Counted from the stretch's first letter, positions 1 to 14,100 are shown. The stretch: DNA of 64,000 nt from Sisyra terminalis (GCA_958496175.1 OY292279.1:17174001-17238000); one strand, 5' to 3'. Numbers and translations are program-made. The notes: generated by a model from the sequence alone, not told the origin.

Positions 1-773
1 GATTATCTATTTAATTTATAATTGCCCATATTAGCCTAAACAAAAGATAAGACTTTTGCTCAGCTATACTGAATCTTTTCTTCCTCCGGCCGATTTCCGT
101 ATTTATATTTATACAAAGCTACAAATACAACACGTACTATATTGTATACTATATTGTATTAAGTGTAACGGAATCTAATTTTGTTTTTAAACGTATAATC
201 CTTCAATTGTCATTTATCTATTTATAACAAGTTTCATTATGGGACTACGACATTCGATGATTGAAGTGACCTATTAATTTATAACAAATTATGAAAAAAA
301 AATTGACCAGAAAATTAATGGAAGATAAATTCGATATTGTATGTTCTTCGAGTTTCACAGGATAACAACGTAAAGTTGTTACTAAAAACATTACTTAATG
401 CATTATTTAATTTATCTAAGTGCATTATATGTTCATTAATGCCAAATAAGTTTTTTTTTAAGTTTAAATTCAATAATGCTCATTTCTCCAACTGATATCA
501 ACGAAGATTGAAAAAAAAAACCAATAAGATGTTAAAGATGAACTGGTACCAAACCCATTTTAGTTGACCAACCAAAAACCCAAAAGTACCGAAGAACTGT
601 TAACTAAGAAAATTTTATGCTGCAACACAGTAATATGGTAAAGACTGGTAATGCATTTTTCTATTGAAAATATCAAAACTTAGATACCTTCATTAGTTTT
701 AGTGTAATTTACCAAAAAATTTAGTTCAAATTCCCCCCCCATTGAATAATTCAATTTAGAGATTTAGTGCTTA

Positions 774-1778
774 CACTCATCCCTCGGCTTACGCGGTAGA
801 TACGTTCCCAGGATAATCGCGTAAATCGAGACTTCGAGTTCATACGAAAACTGAAGATAGGTTCCAGGAAATAAAAATTCGCGTAAATCGAGACTTCAAG
901 TTCATATAAAGTAAAGGGGATAGGTTCCAGAAAACCGCATAAAACGAGGTAAGAAAAGAGAATTTTATTTAGAAATATATTTATTAGATTAATGAATTTT
1001 TAGCACGTTTATAGTTAAAAGTATACATAATTATATAATTGAAATTTTATCATTCCGCCTCCTCGCTGCTATATTCTAATTCAACCATATTTTTTTTGGT
1101 TGGCTCGAAATTACTGCTATCATCGGATTCAAATCCAGCAGCAACAGGCCCTTCGACTCGTCTGATTAAAAAGTCTGTGACTAATTTTTGTGTTTTCTTT
1201 TTATTTAAGTCTTTATAAATTTCACTGTATTGCGCGCACAGGGTTTTAAGGTCTCGCTGAAATTTAACAGCACGTTCAATAATAGGATCAGTCGCCAAAA
1301 CCTTACTTTCTAAATTATTGGCCAATTGTAAAATTTCCGAAATGTCTTTAGATGTAAATTTATTTGGTTTATTGGTAATGTCATAATCACTATCATCGCT
1401 ATTTTCAACATTTTCTTTTTCGTTGGTTGCCACCATATAAATCAATTCTTCTTCGTCTATTTCCTGATCAACAAATAATTCATCGATGTCACTGAAATTT
1501 AAATTCTCTAACCCTTGTCCCAACTCTATTGTTACATTTAAAATGTTGTTAAATATTTCATTTCTTGCTGGAATTACATGATTAGGTTCAACTACTTCTG
1601 GCCATACTGCTCTCCAACAACCATTCAATATTAAATTTTTTATTTCTTTAATTGCTAATCTATATAACTCACCCAATTTAAAAAAAAAATCTAAATTATT
1701 TTTTTTTTAAAAACATTTTCTATCCGCGTAAAAGTGAAACTGCGTAAAACGGATACCGCGTAAATCGAGGGATAAGTG
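774..1778 (-). mobile_element. Deletion derivative of a Tigger/pogo-like DNA transposon
   Basis: Imperfect terminal inverted repeats bound the element. The left end (774-798) and the reverse complement of the right end (1754-1778) share CACTYATCCCTCG followed by TTACGCGGTA. A TA precedes the left end, as expected for the Tc1/mariner/pogo superfamily. Just inside the left end, a unit of about 50 bp (819-869) is repeated at 881-933, giving two direct copies of GCGTAAATCGAGACTTC. At about 1.0 kb the element is far shorter than a full-length Tigger and keeps only the C-terminal part of its transposase. Confidence 0.85.
1050..1676 (-). pseudogene. C-terminal fragment of Tigger/CENP-B-like transposase
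   Basis: This open frame of 208 codons begins near the end of the DDE domain. The stretch reading LNGCWRAVWPEVVEP (about residues 18-32) matches the conserved 'CW..lWPe' block at the C-terminal side of the catalytic domain in Tigger/jerky/CENP-B-like transposases. It is followed by an acidic tail rich in D and E, as in that family. The N-terminal HTH/CENP-B DNA-binding domains and the catalytic Asp residues are missing, so the product could not transpose DNA. The frame lies wholly between the inverted repeats of the surrounding element. It is probably a dead remnant, although the frame is unbroken, which suggests a fairly recent deletion or a domesticated fragment. Confidence 0.8.
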
Positions 1779-2475
1779 AATTTCTCAAAAGTAAAATTTT
1801 ACATTTACGAAAAAAATCCCACTGGAAACTTTTGATATTTATCACTTTCCTTAAAAAATAATATCTGGAAATATCAAATATCATGTAAACAAACAAACGA
1901 AAAGCAAAGTGATTTCGCATTTATTTATTTATTTATTTTTTAAGTAATATTTTGGTAAATGATTACTTAAGGACATTGTACACTCATCTGCTTTGTGATA
2001 ATGATCCCCGTTGATTGCTGATTCTCTATATTTTATTAGCACAAAAATATTCGGAAATGTGAAGTAGTTTTAAAGCATAACCGTGAACATCGCTATTCTC
2101 ATCAATTTTGTGATTGACTGATTATTTTAAAAATTAAAAATGAGTAAATTTTAATACTGGTAACCCAGTTGTGATAAAAATGGGAATAATTATATATTTT
2201 TACTATATCTTTTAAAGAAAAATAACTGGAATTTTACCTACAATTAAATTATTGTCATTACAATTATAAACAAATAAAGTTAAAGATTTAAATTAATCTT
2301 AATGAAAACAAATTGTAAATAATATATTAATTACACGTGGGTTTTGAAACAAGAATCGTAAGTTTATTAAGTTTATCTTTATAGAACGGAATTAATTGTG
2401 ATTATTTTTTTTGTTACAATTTCTTAAAATGGTTAAGGAAAATTAAATATTCGTCTTAGTAAAACTATGTACAAA

Positions 2476-2481
2476 TTTATT
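2476..2481 (-). promoter_or_regulatory. Poly(A) signal overlapping the transporter stop codon
   Basis: AATAAA on the minus strand overlaps the TAA stop of the SLC22-like gene, which predicts a very short 3' UTR unless a later signal is used. Confidence 0.45.
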
Positions 2482-5400
2482 TAGATTCAGTCTGTTTTTC
2501 ACAATGATGCTGTACAGGTCGTTTAATTTTAAAGCTAAAATATTTCTGATTAGCTCCAAATACTTGCGCCTCGTGCATCGTTTCAGGTAAAGATTCGTTC
2601 AGTGTTTCCGGCAAGAAAAAGCCGGTTATAACACACAGCCCCATGGCTATTGTTATAATAATAAAAGGCATCCTCTCATCAATATTATTTCCCTACAATA
2701 AAGTTTTCATTATTAGTTATATACTTTACGTTTAGCGCAGACCTATCAAAATAATTTGAGGACAATTACCATAAAAACGACATAGGGAGCAATAATTCCA
2801 GCGCCGGATGATACAATAATGAAAAACGAGTTACTCGACTGGCGAATGCAAGTCGGATACAGCTCCAGTGTTTGTAATGCTGAGACGTAGTACGTTACAG
2901 AAATAAAAAATCTTACAAGACTCGTAAAGATTTCGGCGAACAGCACATATTCGTGAGCTAAAAGTGACGAGAGCTTAGTGTAATCTTGATTTGTATTTAA
3001 CGAGCGATAAAGTGGATGAGCTTTAATTTCGAATACTTACAGCTTACGACAAATATTAAAGCTACTAAGAAGATAAAACTTAACAAGTACGATATTACGC
3101 CAGACCAGCGTCGACCAATACGGTCGCACATTATTTGACCAATGACATATCCGGGAAATTCAGCAGCCGATTGCCATGCGTAATTCAAAAATGGATTTCC
3201 TTTCATTTGAACTGAATTGTAAACTAATACGTAGTAGGCAAGACTAACCGCTGTACTGAAATGAAAAATTTATTGTCAATAATTAGTATATTAATAGATT
3301 AATAGTAAACAAAATGGTACACTTTAAGTTCATGAAATTTTTGAGAATCATTTGTGAAAAATCTATATATTTTGTTAAAAAAAATAGTTTTCATATTATA
3401 AAAAAGTAATAGATAAGTCGATAAATCAAAGCAGATTGGAATGATTGGCCAAAATGGTGAAACATATGTAAATAAAAAAAACACAAGGGAATATTGTTGT
3501 AAAGAAATTTACATTCATTTAGAGTTAATTGACTGTGAAAAAAGATTCCTTTATGTATTTGATGTATATAGTTTGATCGTTTGTGAAATCGATTTTGAGA
3601 AGCACTGATATAATGAACAGTTTTAAAATGATATGTTGGTTGACCAACATTAATATCGTAATATTTTTTTTCAATTATTAAAATTAATTAATTAGTTATT
3701 AACTTTATTTATGGAACTTTCAAATCTCAACTACAAAATACTTCAATTAAGCAAGGAGCATCCAACCATTTGTGTACTTCACACCCCTATTCTTTTTGAT
3801 TTGTCCCCGAAACCCCCAAGTAAATTTATAAATAAAAACAAAACTAAACTTTTGTTCATAAATTCATAAAACCTAAATTCTAGTTTGATATTTAATAGAA
3901 ACTAATTTTTCCATTGAGGGCACTTTGTTGTTGATTACAATTCGTATATCTGGGTGTGGATCCAATGGTGATATTTTAAGGAGTTTGGAGAGATTTGATC
4001 AAACCCATTGCTGATATTTTTCAAATTTTCTGAACCTTTTGTTAAACGTATGTTACATTTCACAGTGATTTTGTTGCTTTAACAAAATATATTACACTCC
4101 TTAACACTATGAAGCTAAATCCTTATATGCGCCAGGAAAACTATAACATTTGTTATTCAAATTTAGGGGATGTTCCAATATTCCCAGGGATGTTCCAATA
4201 CGTACTTGATATATCGAATTATTCTTGCATCGCGTTCAATACCAAGAAAGTTTCGGAACATCCCCGATCGGTCATAGTTTCCGAGAAAATTTCCTGAAGC
4301 ACGTGTCGGTTCCTGAGGACAACCAACCACTTTGCTTAATATTTTGAATATCACTGTTTTCATCACTGTGGATATCCACATTTCTAAATTTTGACTTAAT
4401 AAAAAAAGGATATTACATCAGAACTTGCATAAATATGTCGCTAATGAAAGCTTTTCATTACCGAACACTTATATTGTTCAAAGTATTGTTTCTCAAAAAA
4501 CCCATACTGTAATATTGTTCTTTAATTCGCCAGTATCTGATATATTATTTACTTTTACTGAATATGAATTTAAAATTGCTTCTTCAAAAGATTCTACTTC
4601 CTTGGTTTGAAAAAAATTAGTAAACGGTTTAAATTTAGTAAGTTACTTTAACTGCATAAGCTAAATCATTTTTTTATAAGCAATTATTTAGTTTATTTCC
4701 AACCAATATTGAAATTAATATCTTACACTCCTTAAAATACTACTTCGCGTTTCCAAAGGAAACTAGCATCACCGGTTGGAAACTCCTGCTATGATAATTA
4801 AACTTTCTTTTAGGAGTATGATAATGTTGACTAAAAAATAAATCAATTTTCATTCTGCAAAAAACGTTATTTGTAAAATCAATAGGGGGGGTTTGTAAGG
4901 AATCTGCAAATGGTTCATAGACCAAAAAACTATTGAGACACCATATATCAACTATCAAATGGCATGCACCTTCCAGATTGGGTCCAAGATTAAGGCTTCC
5001 TCTTATGGTACAAAATAGTGTCGAGGAATACTTTTACACTCAAATCCATACATTCAATTTTCAACGAATATATGGTAATGGACATATATCGTTTGATAGG
5101 CATTAAGGTTATAATATTTTTATCCCTCAGTCACCAACAACCACTCCTTTCAATCTTTAATACGGTTTTGTAAGAAAATTTCGCCGTATTATATACTTTG
5201 TTTGCACCTACATTTTAATTGAAGTAGTAGAGTAAAAATATATCCTTAAAATTAAACATACTATATGTAAAAAGTGTAATAAAGATTGGCAAACATTTTT
5301 GTAAGTGTATGAAAATATTAGTTGAATCGAAGACTAAAAAAAATTTCTTCTTTAAATTATATAATTCTATACTGGAAGATGATATATCTATAAATTTTTA

Positions 5401-8381
5401 AACGCTGTCCTCAAAGTTTTTCAACATCTATCAATAGTTTTATTTTCTCTGGCATTCCAACTGCTTTTTTATAAACTTTTGGCTTTATTAATGAATTTTT
5501 TCATTCTGTTATTAATAAATCCATAGTTTAACTAATTGACACAAAAGTTTCATAAACTAAAACCATATTATTTTGCTGCCTGTTTAAGTTATAAATTGAA
5601 TGGTCCATGCACTAAAATAAAATACATTATAATTCATAAATTAGTTACCTTATATATAACATAATCGAAGTAATCATTCCGAGTCTCCAACTGGAAAAAC
5701 ATCCTAAAATTCCAAAAAAACTTTCATTTTCTTCAGTGACTTTTTCAAGCTTCTCCTTGGCGTCCGCTGGGAGTTTCTTTTTATTAACTTTAGCAATATG
5801 CTCCAACTGTTTCAAACATTCATCGGTTTTACCTCTCGTTAACAACCACCTTGGAGATTCAACTAGAAATCTAAGTTTACATTTTTAATGTAACATTTGA
5901 AAAGTTTTACGTTCCAGAACAGTAATAGAACATTGCAAAATTGTTACCTGTTTGTAAATAAGAAAATAGCGCTCGGTAATGTTGTGATAAGCATAAAAAT
6001 AACCCAATCACCAACCGCCCACATTATAAGAGGCATTGCAATAGATGCTATAGTCCACGAAAGACTTTGAATCATAACGACAGTTGCTCGATAATTTCCT
6101 GGGGATATTTCCATGGCGATTATCATGGGTGAGTTGTAAACGGCTGTGGAAGTTAAACTTCCCACTACTGATGCGATTGAAAATAAAATATAGCTACTGG
6201 AAGTGTACGCCATCATTATTCGTCCAACAATTAGAATAATTAGCGTTAAATAGTATACAGGTCTGCGGCCTAGCCTTAAACCAAATCAAACATATAACAT
6301 TTCTTCAGGCTTCTCAAATAATAAGTACATACGTGTCTCCCAATTGCCCAAAAATCAATGTACCGAGAATATCTCCAAATTTTCCGAAAGCCAGTGAATT
6401 GGCAGCATAAAGATCCCGTTCACATACCCAATTTTCAGCTGAAGTCGCTGTTTCCGTATACCACGTTTTGTCGTATTCCCAACCATTTTGGCATCCTATT
6501 ATTTCAAAGAGGTAATTTATACATATGTACATATTTAGTTCAGTCCACCTTACCAATTATATTTGGAGTCTCAATAGTTGTGTTTCTGTAATTTCCATTT
6601 TGAACCCATGGATCGTCCACACTTACATTGTACATAGTGCATGAAGAATAAGTTATATCATCCGAACTTGTGTCACTGAAATATAAAATATGAGCTTTAT
6701 AGTATAAAGTATTTATAAAAGAATTCAGTTATGCATATTTGTTTTATTTTTAACAAATTCTTCATTAATTTTACTTATTTTGTAAGGTAAACAATTAATA
6801 AGATATCAAAACTTTCAGCAATTTAAAATAATAATTTCTAGTAAAAAAGAAGAACCTAATGATCCGTAATTCAAGTCTAACTAAAGACTTGCTCTTTTAT
6901 AATCAATATTTGTAAGGTATCAAAAAGATTTTTATTGTTTAACATGTTAATTTTTTTCTAAGCAAAACGTTAAATATAATTTGGTACTAATAATAATTTT
7001 AACTAGATTTAAGGGGGTTCTCCCCTGAGAGGACCTATTTTCAAGCATTTTTTGGGACTTCTTCTTAAGAACCATTAAAAAGACAGAACTTTTTATTAAC
7101 TTTTTGGCATCTAGTATGCAATTGTTTAGTACCAAATTATTAAAAATCAATTGATAATCAAGCAAAATATCTACAAATCATATTTTGAAATATATAATAG
7201 ATATAATAATTGATTGATTGAAATAAATAAAAAATCAGTAAACTCCTTTGGACAATCATGTTGGGTAAAGCAATACCACCACCTACCCTAAAATTTATTA
7301 AATTTATTAATTTTTCCTGAAATTTTCTTGTGCAGAAAAGTCTTAGAATATCGTGTTGCAAAATACAATTTTCTCTATTGAAAATTCTTGGGAACTTTTG
7401 GATACTTCGTCGACCAAAATTAATTAGAAATATTGAACTGCTCTTCGACTGTATTATATGGAATATGGATTTGGGTCCACTTCCTCCCTTAACATCTTTT
7501 TGTTTAAAGTTTTTATCATTCTAAGTAGTGCGATTTAAAGGATTAAAAATTTTCAGCAGTGAATATATGTATAATAATATACATTCAATGTATATATTTT
7601 ATTCCTTCGAGGATTGGTCTAATCATTACAAAATTTAAAATATTTTTTAATTTTATTTAAATTCCCTTTTTTTAGGGGAATTTTTCATTTTTTATTTTTG
7701 TTTCATAGATTTCCCGACTTTTTCAGGTCTAACTAATATTTAAAAATATGGAATTCCCAAATAGAGAAAATACTAATAATTATAAACTTACTATGGAAAA
7801 GATCCACGAAAATATTTTTTGTTACTTTAATTGAGTTTAACAAATCACTCGAATCATAAAAAATCTTTATTAAAGCAATGAAATATCTTTTAAGTGTCGA
7901 TAACTGACTGATAACTAAGGGTTTAGAAACGACATTACTTTCTGATCCCTCGAATGTTTGCATACCAAAATAAAAGAGATATTTTTTTTTTTTTCATGGT
8001 TTTACTATTGTTTACTATACCTTAGGCTATTTTATCCTCAACTAATCGTCAATTAAAAGTTTGCGTTTATCTCAGGGATTATATTTCTAATCAAGGCATT
8101 TCTAACTTCAACTTACAAAGGTATAGTCCGATTTCTCCATTCCTCCACTGTAAAGTTTGTAGTTTCCCGACCTGGTACATAGCACCAATGATCTGCCACT
8201 GCCACCGCAAAAATATTGTTCGAGTACGTCATCGATATTAATCCCACGCAAAGGAAATTAAATATAAAATTAAATTGCTTCTGATATCGACCATATGCGC
8301 CAATCTCATCGATAATTTGATCGAAAACGGCCTCCTCATTAGATTCATCCTCCTCAGAAACGCCATTTACCGCGAGTTGAT
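2477..8381 (-). CDS. SLC22-type organic cation/solute carrier (MFS), 5' exon missing
   Basis: This is a 12-span plasma-membrane transporter of the major facilitator superfamily, resembling insect organic cation transporters (Orct/SLC22). Coding exons in transcript order are 8117-8381, 6554-6675, 6333-6495, 5948-6274, 5649-5870, 3041-3255, 2770-2957 and 2477-2692. All junctions have GT/AG ends and agreeing phases, giving 571 residues plus the unseen start. Landmarks in order: the N-terminal 'IGAYGRYQ' block, then ADHWCYVP at the start of the large Cys-bearing extracellular loop; WVCERDLY; the MFS signature GDTLGRRP spanning an exon junction; VESPRWLLTRGK before the cytoplasmic loop; DRIGRRW; LELYPTCIR; and FLPETLNESLPET near the C-terminus. 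The first visible exon needs one base from upstream, so the ATG lies in an unidentified exon beyond 8.4 kb. AATAAA overlaps the stop codon (2476-2481). The substrate cannot be deduced. Confidence 0.93.
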
Positions 8382-10270
8382 CTAAAACGGAATAGAATTT
8401 AGTAAATATTCATCAACTTTAATATAACATAAATATGATATAACTAGTGGATATATTCTTTTAATTTAAACGGATAATTGTTTTTAGTCATCTAAGTTTT
8501 GTATAAATTTTATTTTAACATTCAAAATCATTAATCTTTTTTTCAAAAAAGAGATATTAAGTATGATGATAAACAATTTATAGATTTTCGGTGTCAACAA
8601 ATGAAATCAAATTAAATAGCAATCAAGGTAGAAATTTAACCTTGAGTTAGTTCTATCTGGTACCAATTTGTATTTCAAAACCATTTAATTTTTCATGTGA
8701 ATAATTGTTACCTTACAATTAGTATTAAATAATTTGCCATTTCCTGATATTTTCCATCTATCTTTTCTTTACTATTCACAATAACTGTAACAATGCGACG
8801 TTCAAATGTTTCAGTTGTTGGTATGTAAAAAAATGAACACCAATACAAACTCAAACAAATAAACAAACAAAAAAAAACAATAACGAGATTAATTGTTTTA
8901 AATATGGCTGTTTATTTAATTAGTTTTAAATGTGATTTTAATTATATTACATTAAATTTGTAATTCATCAATGGGTAGATCAAGTTTCAAAGCACTCAAG
9001 GCACTTTTAAAACGTTTAATCAGAAAAAGGTTTTGTCATAGATCAAATATCTGAAGAAAACGTGATCCACTAAAGGATTTTTATCTCTCAGCTGGTAAAA
9101 GTATCGTATTTTTTGAAAAGAATATATTTGAATTCCAATAAACTTTTATTTTTTAAATTAATTTCACTATCTAGATTAAATTTTTTTTAGTTATTTATTA
9201 GGTAGCGATTGCTGGTTGTATACCTACCAGAAGATCTAATAAAAGTGGATATAATAGATAATAAATAGATGAATAAATATATCTTAAATAAAGCTTTCGG
9301 ACCAAGAAACGTAAGTTCCAATATTTTTATAGAATCAAATATCACAAGTGGTCCGTTGTTTTTTTAAATTACCGCTACGATTACCGATTTGGAAAATTTC
9401 AAAAATTTGAAAATGGCATCTAATAATTTTAAATCCTGATTGGAACATTATTGAATTCCTACATCTTTACCAAGCATTGATATCCTATAAAGTTTAGTAA
9501 TAAAATTTGAAGTTTTTCGAGACCAATTAAGCTCATTTACAGTTGGCATCAATTGGGCATGAAACTGAAAATTTTAGGAACGATAATGCACCGTCGTATT
9601 AAAATATCTTCTATTAAATATTGCACAAAATGTGCGAAGCATCCGAAGCATCTAAGAATTGGAGATTTTCTCATCTAAGATTTTCTTACACAGAGAATTA
9701 AAAATTATCCATTTTCGTTAAGTAAAAATCACTATGTAGATAAACAAATTTAAGTATTTCAACCAAACAATGGTTTCTATATAGCATAAGTATAAATATG
9801 ATCAAATTTTGTAAGTAAATTTTACTGTACCAGCAATGGAAAAATCCTGCTAATATGGCGAAAAAACTTTTACTATGTTGTAATTCGATTAATTTCTATA
9901 GGAAAATCGATGTTTCTATGTATAAATCTGAAAAAAATAAGTGGTTCTACCAATTTGGGTGCTCGATACAAACGAAAACTGGGTACCTGAATAAAAAGTG
10001 AGCCAGTGGACTCAGCATGAATGCCCAAGCAGGTATACCAATTCCTATTCAGAGATTTAATCGTTGTGAATTACTTATAATTATGTTATCAATTATTTAT
10101 AGTTTCGGATGGTAAATGAAATGTTAATATGTTAAAAAATAATAAATAGTGGCTTTGTCTTGCTTCAAAAAGAAGAAGGGTGGTTCCAAAAATGTGGTAC
10201 AAAGAAAAGAACATCGGAAAGAAAATATATATTTCAACAAATTCTTTCAAAGTTTAGATTTAGTTCTTTG
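8382..10270. other. Upstream flank of the transporter, no feature recognised
   Basis: This AT-rich sequence should contain or lead to the missing first exon of the SLC22-like gene. Scanning the minus strand for an ATG exon ending in phase 1 before a good GT donor gave no convincing candidate here or out to about 13 kb. No transposon ends were recognised. Confidence 0.4.
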
Positions 10271-10278
10271 AAAAAAAA

Positions 10279-10495
10279 GGCTCATGTGTACACCCACAAT
10301 CTGGCAATGTTGCATTTTCGACTTTGTTTTTAATTTAATTCGCGATTAAATCGGTTCATAATGAAAATTTAATCACAAAAGAGAGAATTATACCATATTA
10401 GAATTGAATAAACAAAAATATCGCGAATTAAATCAAAAACAAAGTCGAAAATGCAACATTGCCAGATTGTGGGTGTGCTAAAGTACACTTGAGTG
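10279..10495. mobile_element. MITE with about 60-bp inverted repeats and 8-bp target duplication (TGGCAACG family, copy 1)
   Basis: The two ends are near-perfect inverted repeats. Their inner part reads CAATCTGGCAATGTTGC followed by ATTTTCGACTTTG on both arms, and the arms extend to ATCGCGA around 10335 and 10425. The outer ends GGCTCATGTG and CACTTGAGTG pair with two mismatches. Exactly eight A residues flank each side (10271-10278 and 10496-10503), consistent with an 8-bp target-site duplication. No coding capacity. Related copies lie at 19.9, 24.5 and 56.1 kb. Confidence 0.85.
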
Positions 10496-11033
10496 AAAAA
10501 AAATATTTGTTTTGAAAGGGTTTCGGAGGGTTTTTGAAGTATGTGAGATTTTTTAAGTTTAATAGTGTCGAATAATAGATGAAAAAGGAGTAAAAAAAAT
10601 CAAAAAACCAAACTCCTTAACATATGATTACTTGAGTAAATAGATTTGACAGAAAACTTATCATTCTGGGAACAGTAGATTCCAATCCTTTCATTATTGT
10701 TGTGAGATAACAATCCAGAATATCCAAAATTTATAAAAAAAATTATTGTTGAACATTGACCAATAAACTTTTCAGGCCAATAAAAGGCTATTCAAACTAG
10801 AAAAAATTGGTTTGGCTAGAAGTTTTAGAGAATAGAGTGTGACATAAAAGAAGTTTGAAAATTAATTCTGTTATTTTAATCTAAGTTCAACATTTTTTTT
10901 AATTTCCTACATTGTAAAGTTTATTTTGCTTTATAATATTTGAAACTTACAATATAAATTTCATAAATTGTATCCAAAGTACCATGACTATAGTCTTGGT
11001 AATTTTATCGGAAAATAAAACTATCCCTGACTT

Positions 11034-11195
11034 ATTAGTGACCGAGTGGCAAAAGTGACCGCTGCAGTTCTGGTAGGTGTTGGGTTCGAATCTCGTAGTG
11101 AACAAATTTTCGATATTTCACGATTTACGGATATTGTTGCCCTTTTGTCGATAAAGACCTTGGTAGTTATAAAGCGACGATAAATAACAATAAAA
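11034..11195 (+). repeat. tRNA-derived SINE, copy 1
   Basis: The head resembles a class II (Ser/Leu-type) tRNA. An A box TGACCGAGTGGC sits at 11038-11049 and a B box GGGTTCGAATC at 11082-11092, about 33 bp apart. The tail (about 11100-11195) resembles those of the copies at 18.9, 28.0, 57.3, 61.7-62.0 and 63.4 kb. Confidence 0.8.
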
Positions 11196-14100
11196 ATAGA
11201 AAAGAAACCACCTCTGGAAAAGTAGTTTTGTTTTTACATCAAAAACAATAATTTACTTGAGTTACATATGTTTTTAATGGGTAATTAAAACTCAAAAATA
11301 AAATGGTTTTTTTTGTAACATAGCTTCAAGAAATGGAATAATATATTCTTGGTAAGAGTAACTAAGAGGAATGGACTACCCTGACCTGATATACCGTGCC
11401 AAGAACAGACAATGCTCGAAGGAAGAGTACAACCACGCAGGAAAATGAATGAATCTACTATTTAAACGAAAGCCAAAAGCGAAGCGTAACTTTAAATTAT
11501 AATTATTATGAAAATAACATTTATCTTTTATTTCTAGAAGATCATAAGCGGAGTTCTTAAGTATAATAACGTGTTTATAAGAAACTTTTATATTAAATTT
11601 AAAAAAAAAATTAACGTCCTAGCTATTCAGCACTCTAAAATTGCAATCAAATATTTATACGTAAAATATAAGTAGGTTGATATCTAAATGTTTTTTTTTT
11701 GTCTTTCTTATCAGCAAATTCTGTTGTAATTAACTAAAATACTTAGTATTCATTTCTTATTTAAGTTGAAGTTCAAAAATAAATAAAAATTAATTAGTTT
11801 ATATATTCTTAAAAAAATATTGTTACCATGTCTTATTTTAAAAGTTACTAGGTCATTTAATGTTTGTCGATCAAAGACCTCAAACACTACTAAGTCTTCC
11901 ACCTACATAAGTTTTAAAATTAAATATTTGATATTTGAAGAAAAAAAAATCATGTGTCTTAAAATCAATATGAGAATCAATACCTCTACTTGTCCCATAG
12001 TTGTCTGATATTGTATACACAGTTGATTTACGAAATTTCATTTTCGTCGAAATAATTCAACAAATAAATCAACAATAACCGAAAAGTATTTCAACTCCGT
12101 TTTATAAAATATAAATATATAAACATTAGAAAAGCACTAACCAACTAACTGTTTACAACTGCGATGGAAGTGACAAAAGTAACTATATAAATGGCATGAC
12201 TCTTCGATTCCTCTATTTCGAATTATTTCAAAATCAAGGTAATTTTACAGTACATTGAGCACTGAACTTCTCCCATTTCATCATATAAATATTGTAAAAA
12301 AAAAAACAATAATCTTTCGCTAATATTTACAAATATTAAAATAATTATCGTTTCTGATATTTTACACATCCATTTATTAACGATCCAATTAACGCATGTT
12401 CACATAATTTTAATTGCCGTCGAATTTACTCAAATTCATCAATCCATCATTAGTCGTTTGACTCTTTTGATTAAAACACAATTAAGTTCTCTTCCTGTTA
12501 TTATTGTAAAAAAAGAAAATATTCACAAAATATTTAATTGTGGGACTAAAGGAAAGACCATTTATGTAATTGTTTCTTAATTGTTCGAATTAAACAATTT
12601 TTTCAAGATTAAAATTTTGTTCTTTGTGACGTTTCTAAGAAAAAAATCATTTATTTTTTTGATTGACTATACTTAAGATATATAGTCAAATAAAAAACGA
12701 GTGTTCTAAAGGAAAGGAAAAAACTTACGTGGAAAATTCACATCTTGGTTAGTGCAATAAGGATTAATGGTGACTCAAGGAATAAATTCGTTTTTCTGCT
12801 TAATCTGTCCTTGGCAGAGGTCATCGGGAAAAACTTGCACATGAAAATCGAACCACAATCGTAGGTTTCATAATCATGATATTACGCCTTAATCTTCTTT
12901 TTCCTTTGATTTTGCCTTACAAGATGGTCTGTTAGAGTTTATACTAAAAACCATTGAGATGGAGACTAGAGCGGACGTACTCTTTATGCCTAATATTAAA
13001 TTGTTTGTTCTTAACAATTTTTTGAGTCCTCGTAACCTTTCCACAACATATCTTTAAAATATATTCTCTCCTGTGTAAGTCAACGTTGATGTAGGACTGA
13101 ACTTGTGATAGTTGCCATTTGTTGACTTTTAATTGGCTGGATAAGAAAAAAATAGGATAGTGTGGACTTGATAATACTTACTTTTGATGGTTCTATGACC
13201 AAGTTCACTCTAGTTTACACCTCAGTGGTTAGAACTTCATACATAGAAATAAAAGCAGTACTTAAAATTACTGTAACAACTTTGTAATAATAATCAAGAA
13301 CTTGATTTTTACTATTTTGATCTTAAAAGCGAACGACGCTAGTTAGGAAAACTAACCCCTAAGGGGAATGAACTCATCCCTAGTTTCAACAATGACTATG
13401 CTTTTTTTGTGAAAAATTCTGGATTTCCCCTGTTGAAATTACCCAATGGAGAATACTAAAAATATTTATCAGTTTTGTGGAAATCCGTAGATCATAAATT
13501 TGGGGGATCTGGAGCAAATCGTAGTACACAAATCAGCAAGGTCGGTAACCAAGAAAGATAGAGAGAAGTATTTACAATATTCTACTTAAAACATAATATT
13601 TAGATTAAAATTTTAACGTTATAACATTGTAATTTTGTTCGAAAAAAACTGAGATCCAGAAGATTTTTGATCTCCTCTTTTAAAGTAAAGGTTTGCCGTC
13701 TAAAAAATTTGATAAGAACTAGATACAATAGTAATTCGAAGATACCTGATCTAGAAAATATATTTAGTGTGGCATTACTTCTCATTAAAGCTGTAAAAGC
13801 ATTTTACAAAAAAAACAAATTACCAAACTTTTTATACAACTAATTATTTGTATATGGATTTACATCCTTTAAGTCTAATTTCCTGCTAAAAATTAAATAA
13901 TTTTTTTTAAAGCTTTTTAGATACCAAAACTTTTTATGCTTAATAAGGAGATCCGGAAGCACATGCATCAGTTATTAGTCATTAAATAACAAAAATTTTA
14001 CACCCGTGAAATTATACCACCGCCAAAAAGGTGGCCGAAAATATTAGACCAGATAATAATTCCCCAAAAAAATTATACAAAAAAGTCGTCTTTTATTTTC

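Noticed and set aside
4150..4270. Repeated GGGATGTTCC motif and its inverse GGAACATCCCC
   Set aside because: Too short and irregular to define an element or a regulatory array.
11380..11500. Possible coding remnant (frame with KNRQCSKEEYNHAG)
   Set aside because: No recognisable domain and interrupted on both sides; may be chance or a very old LINE trace.
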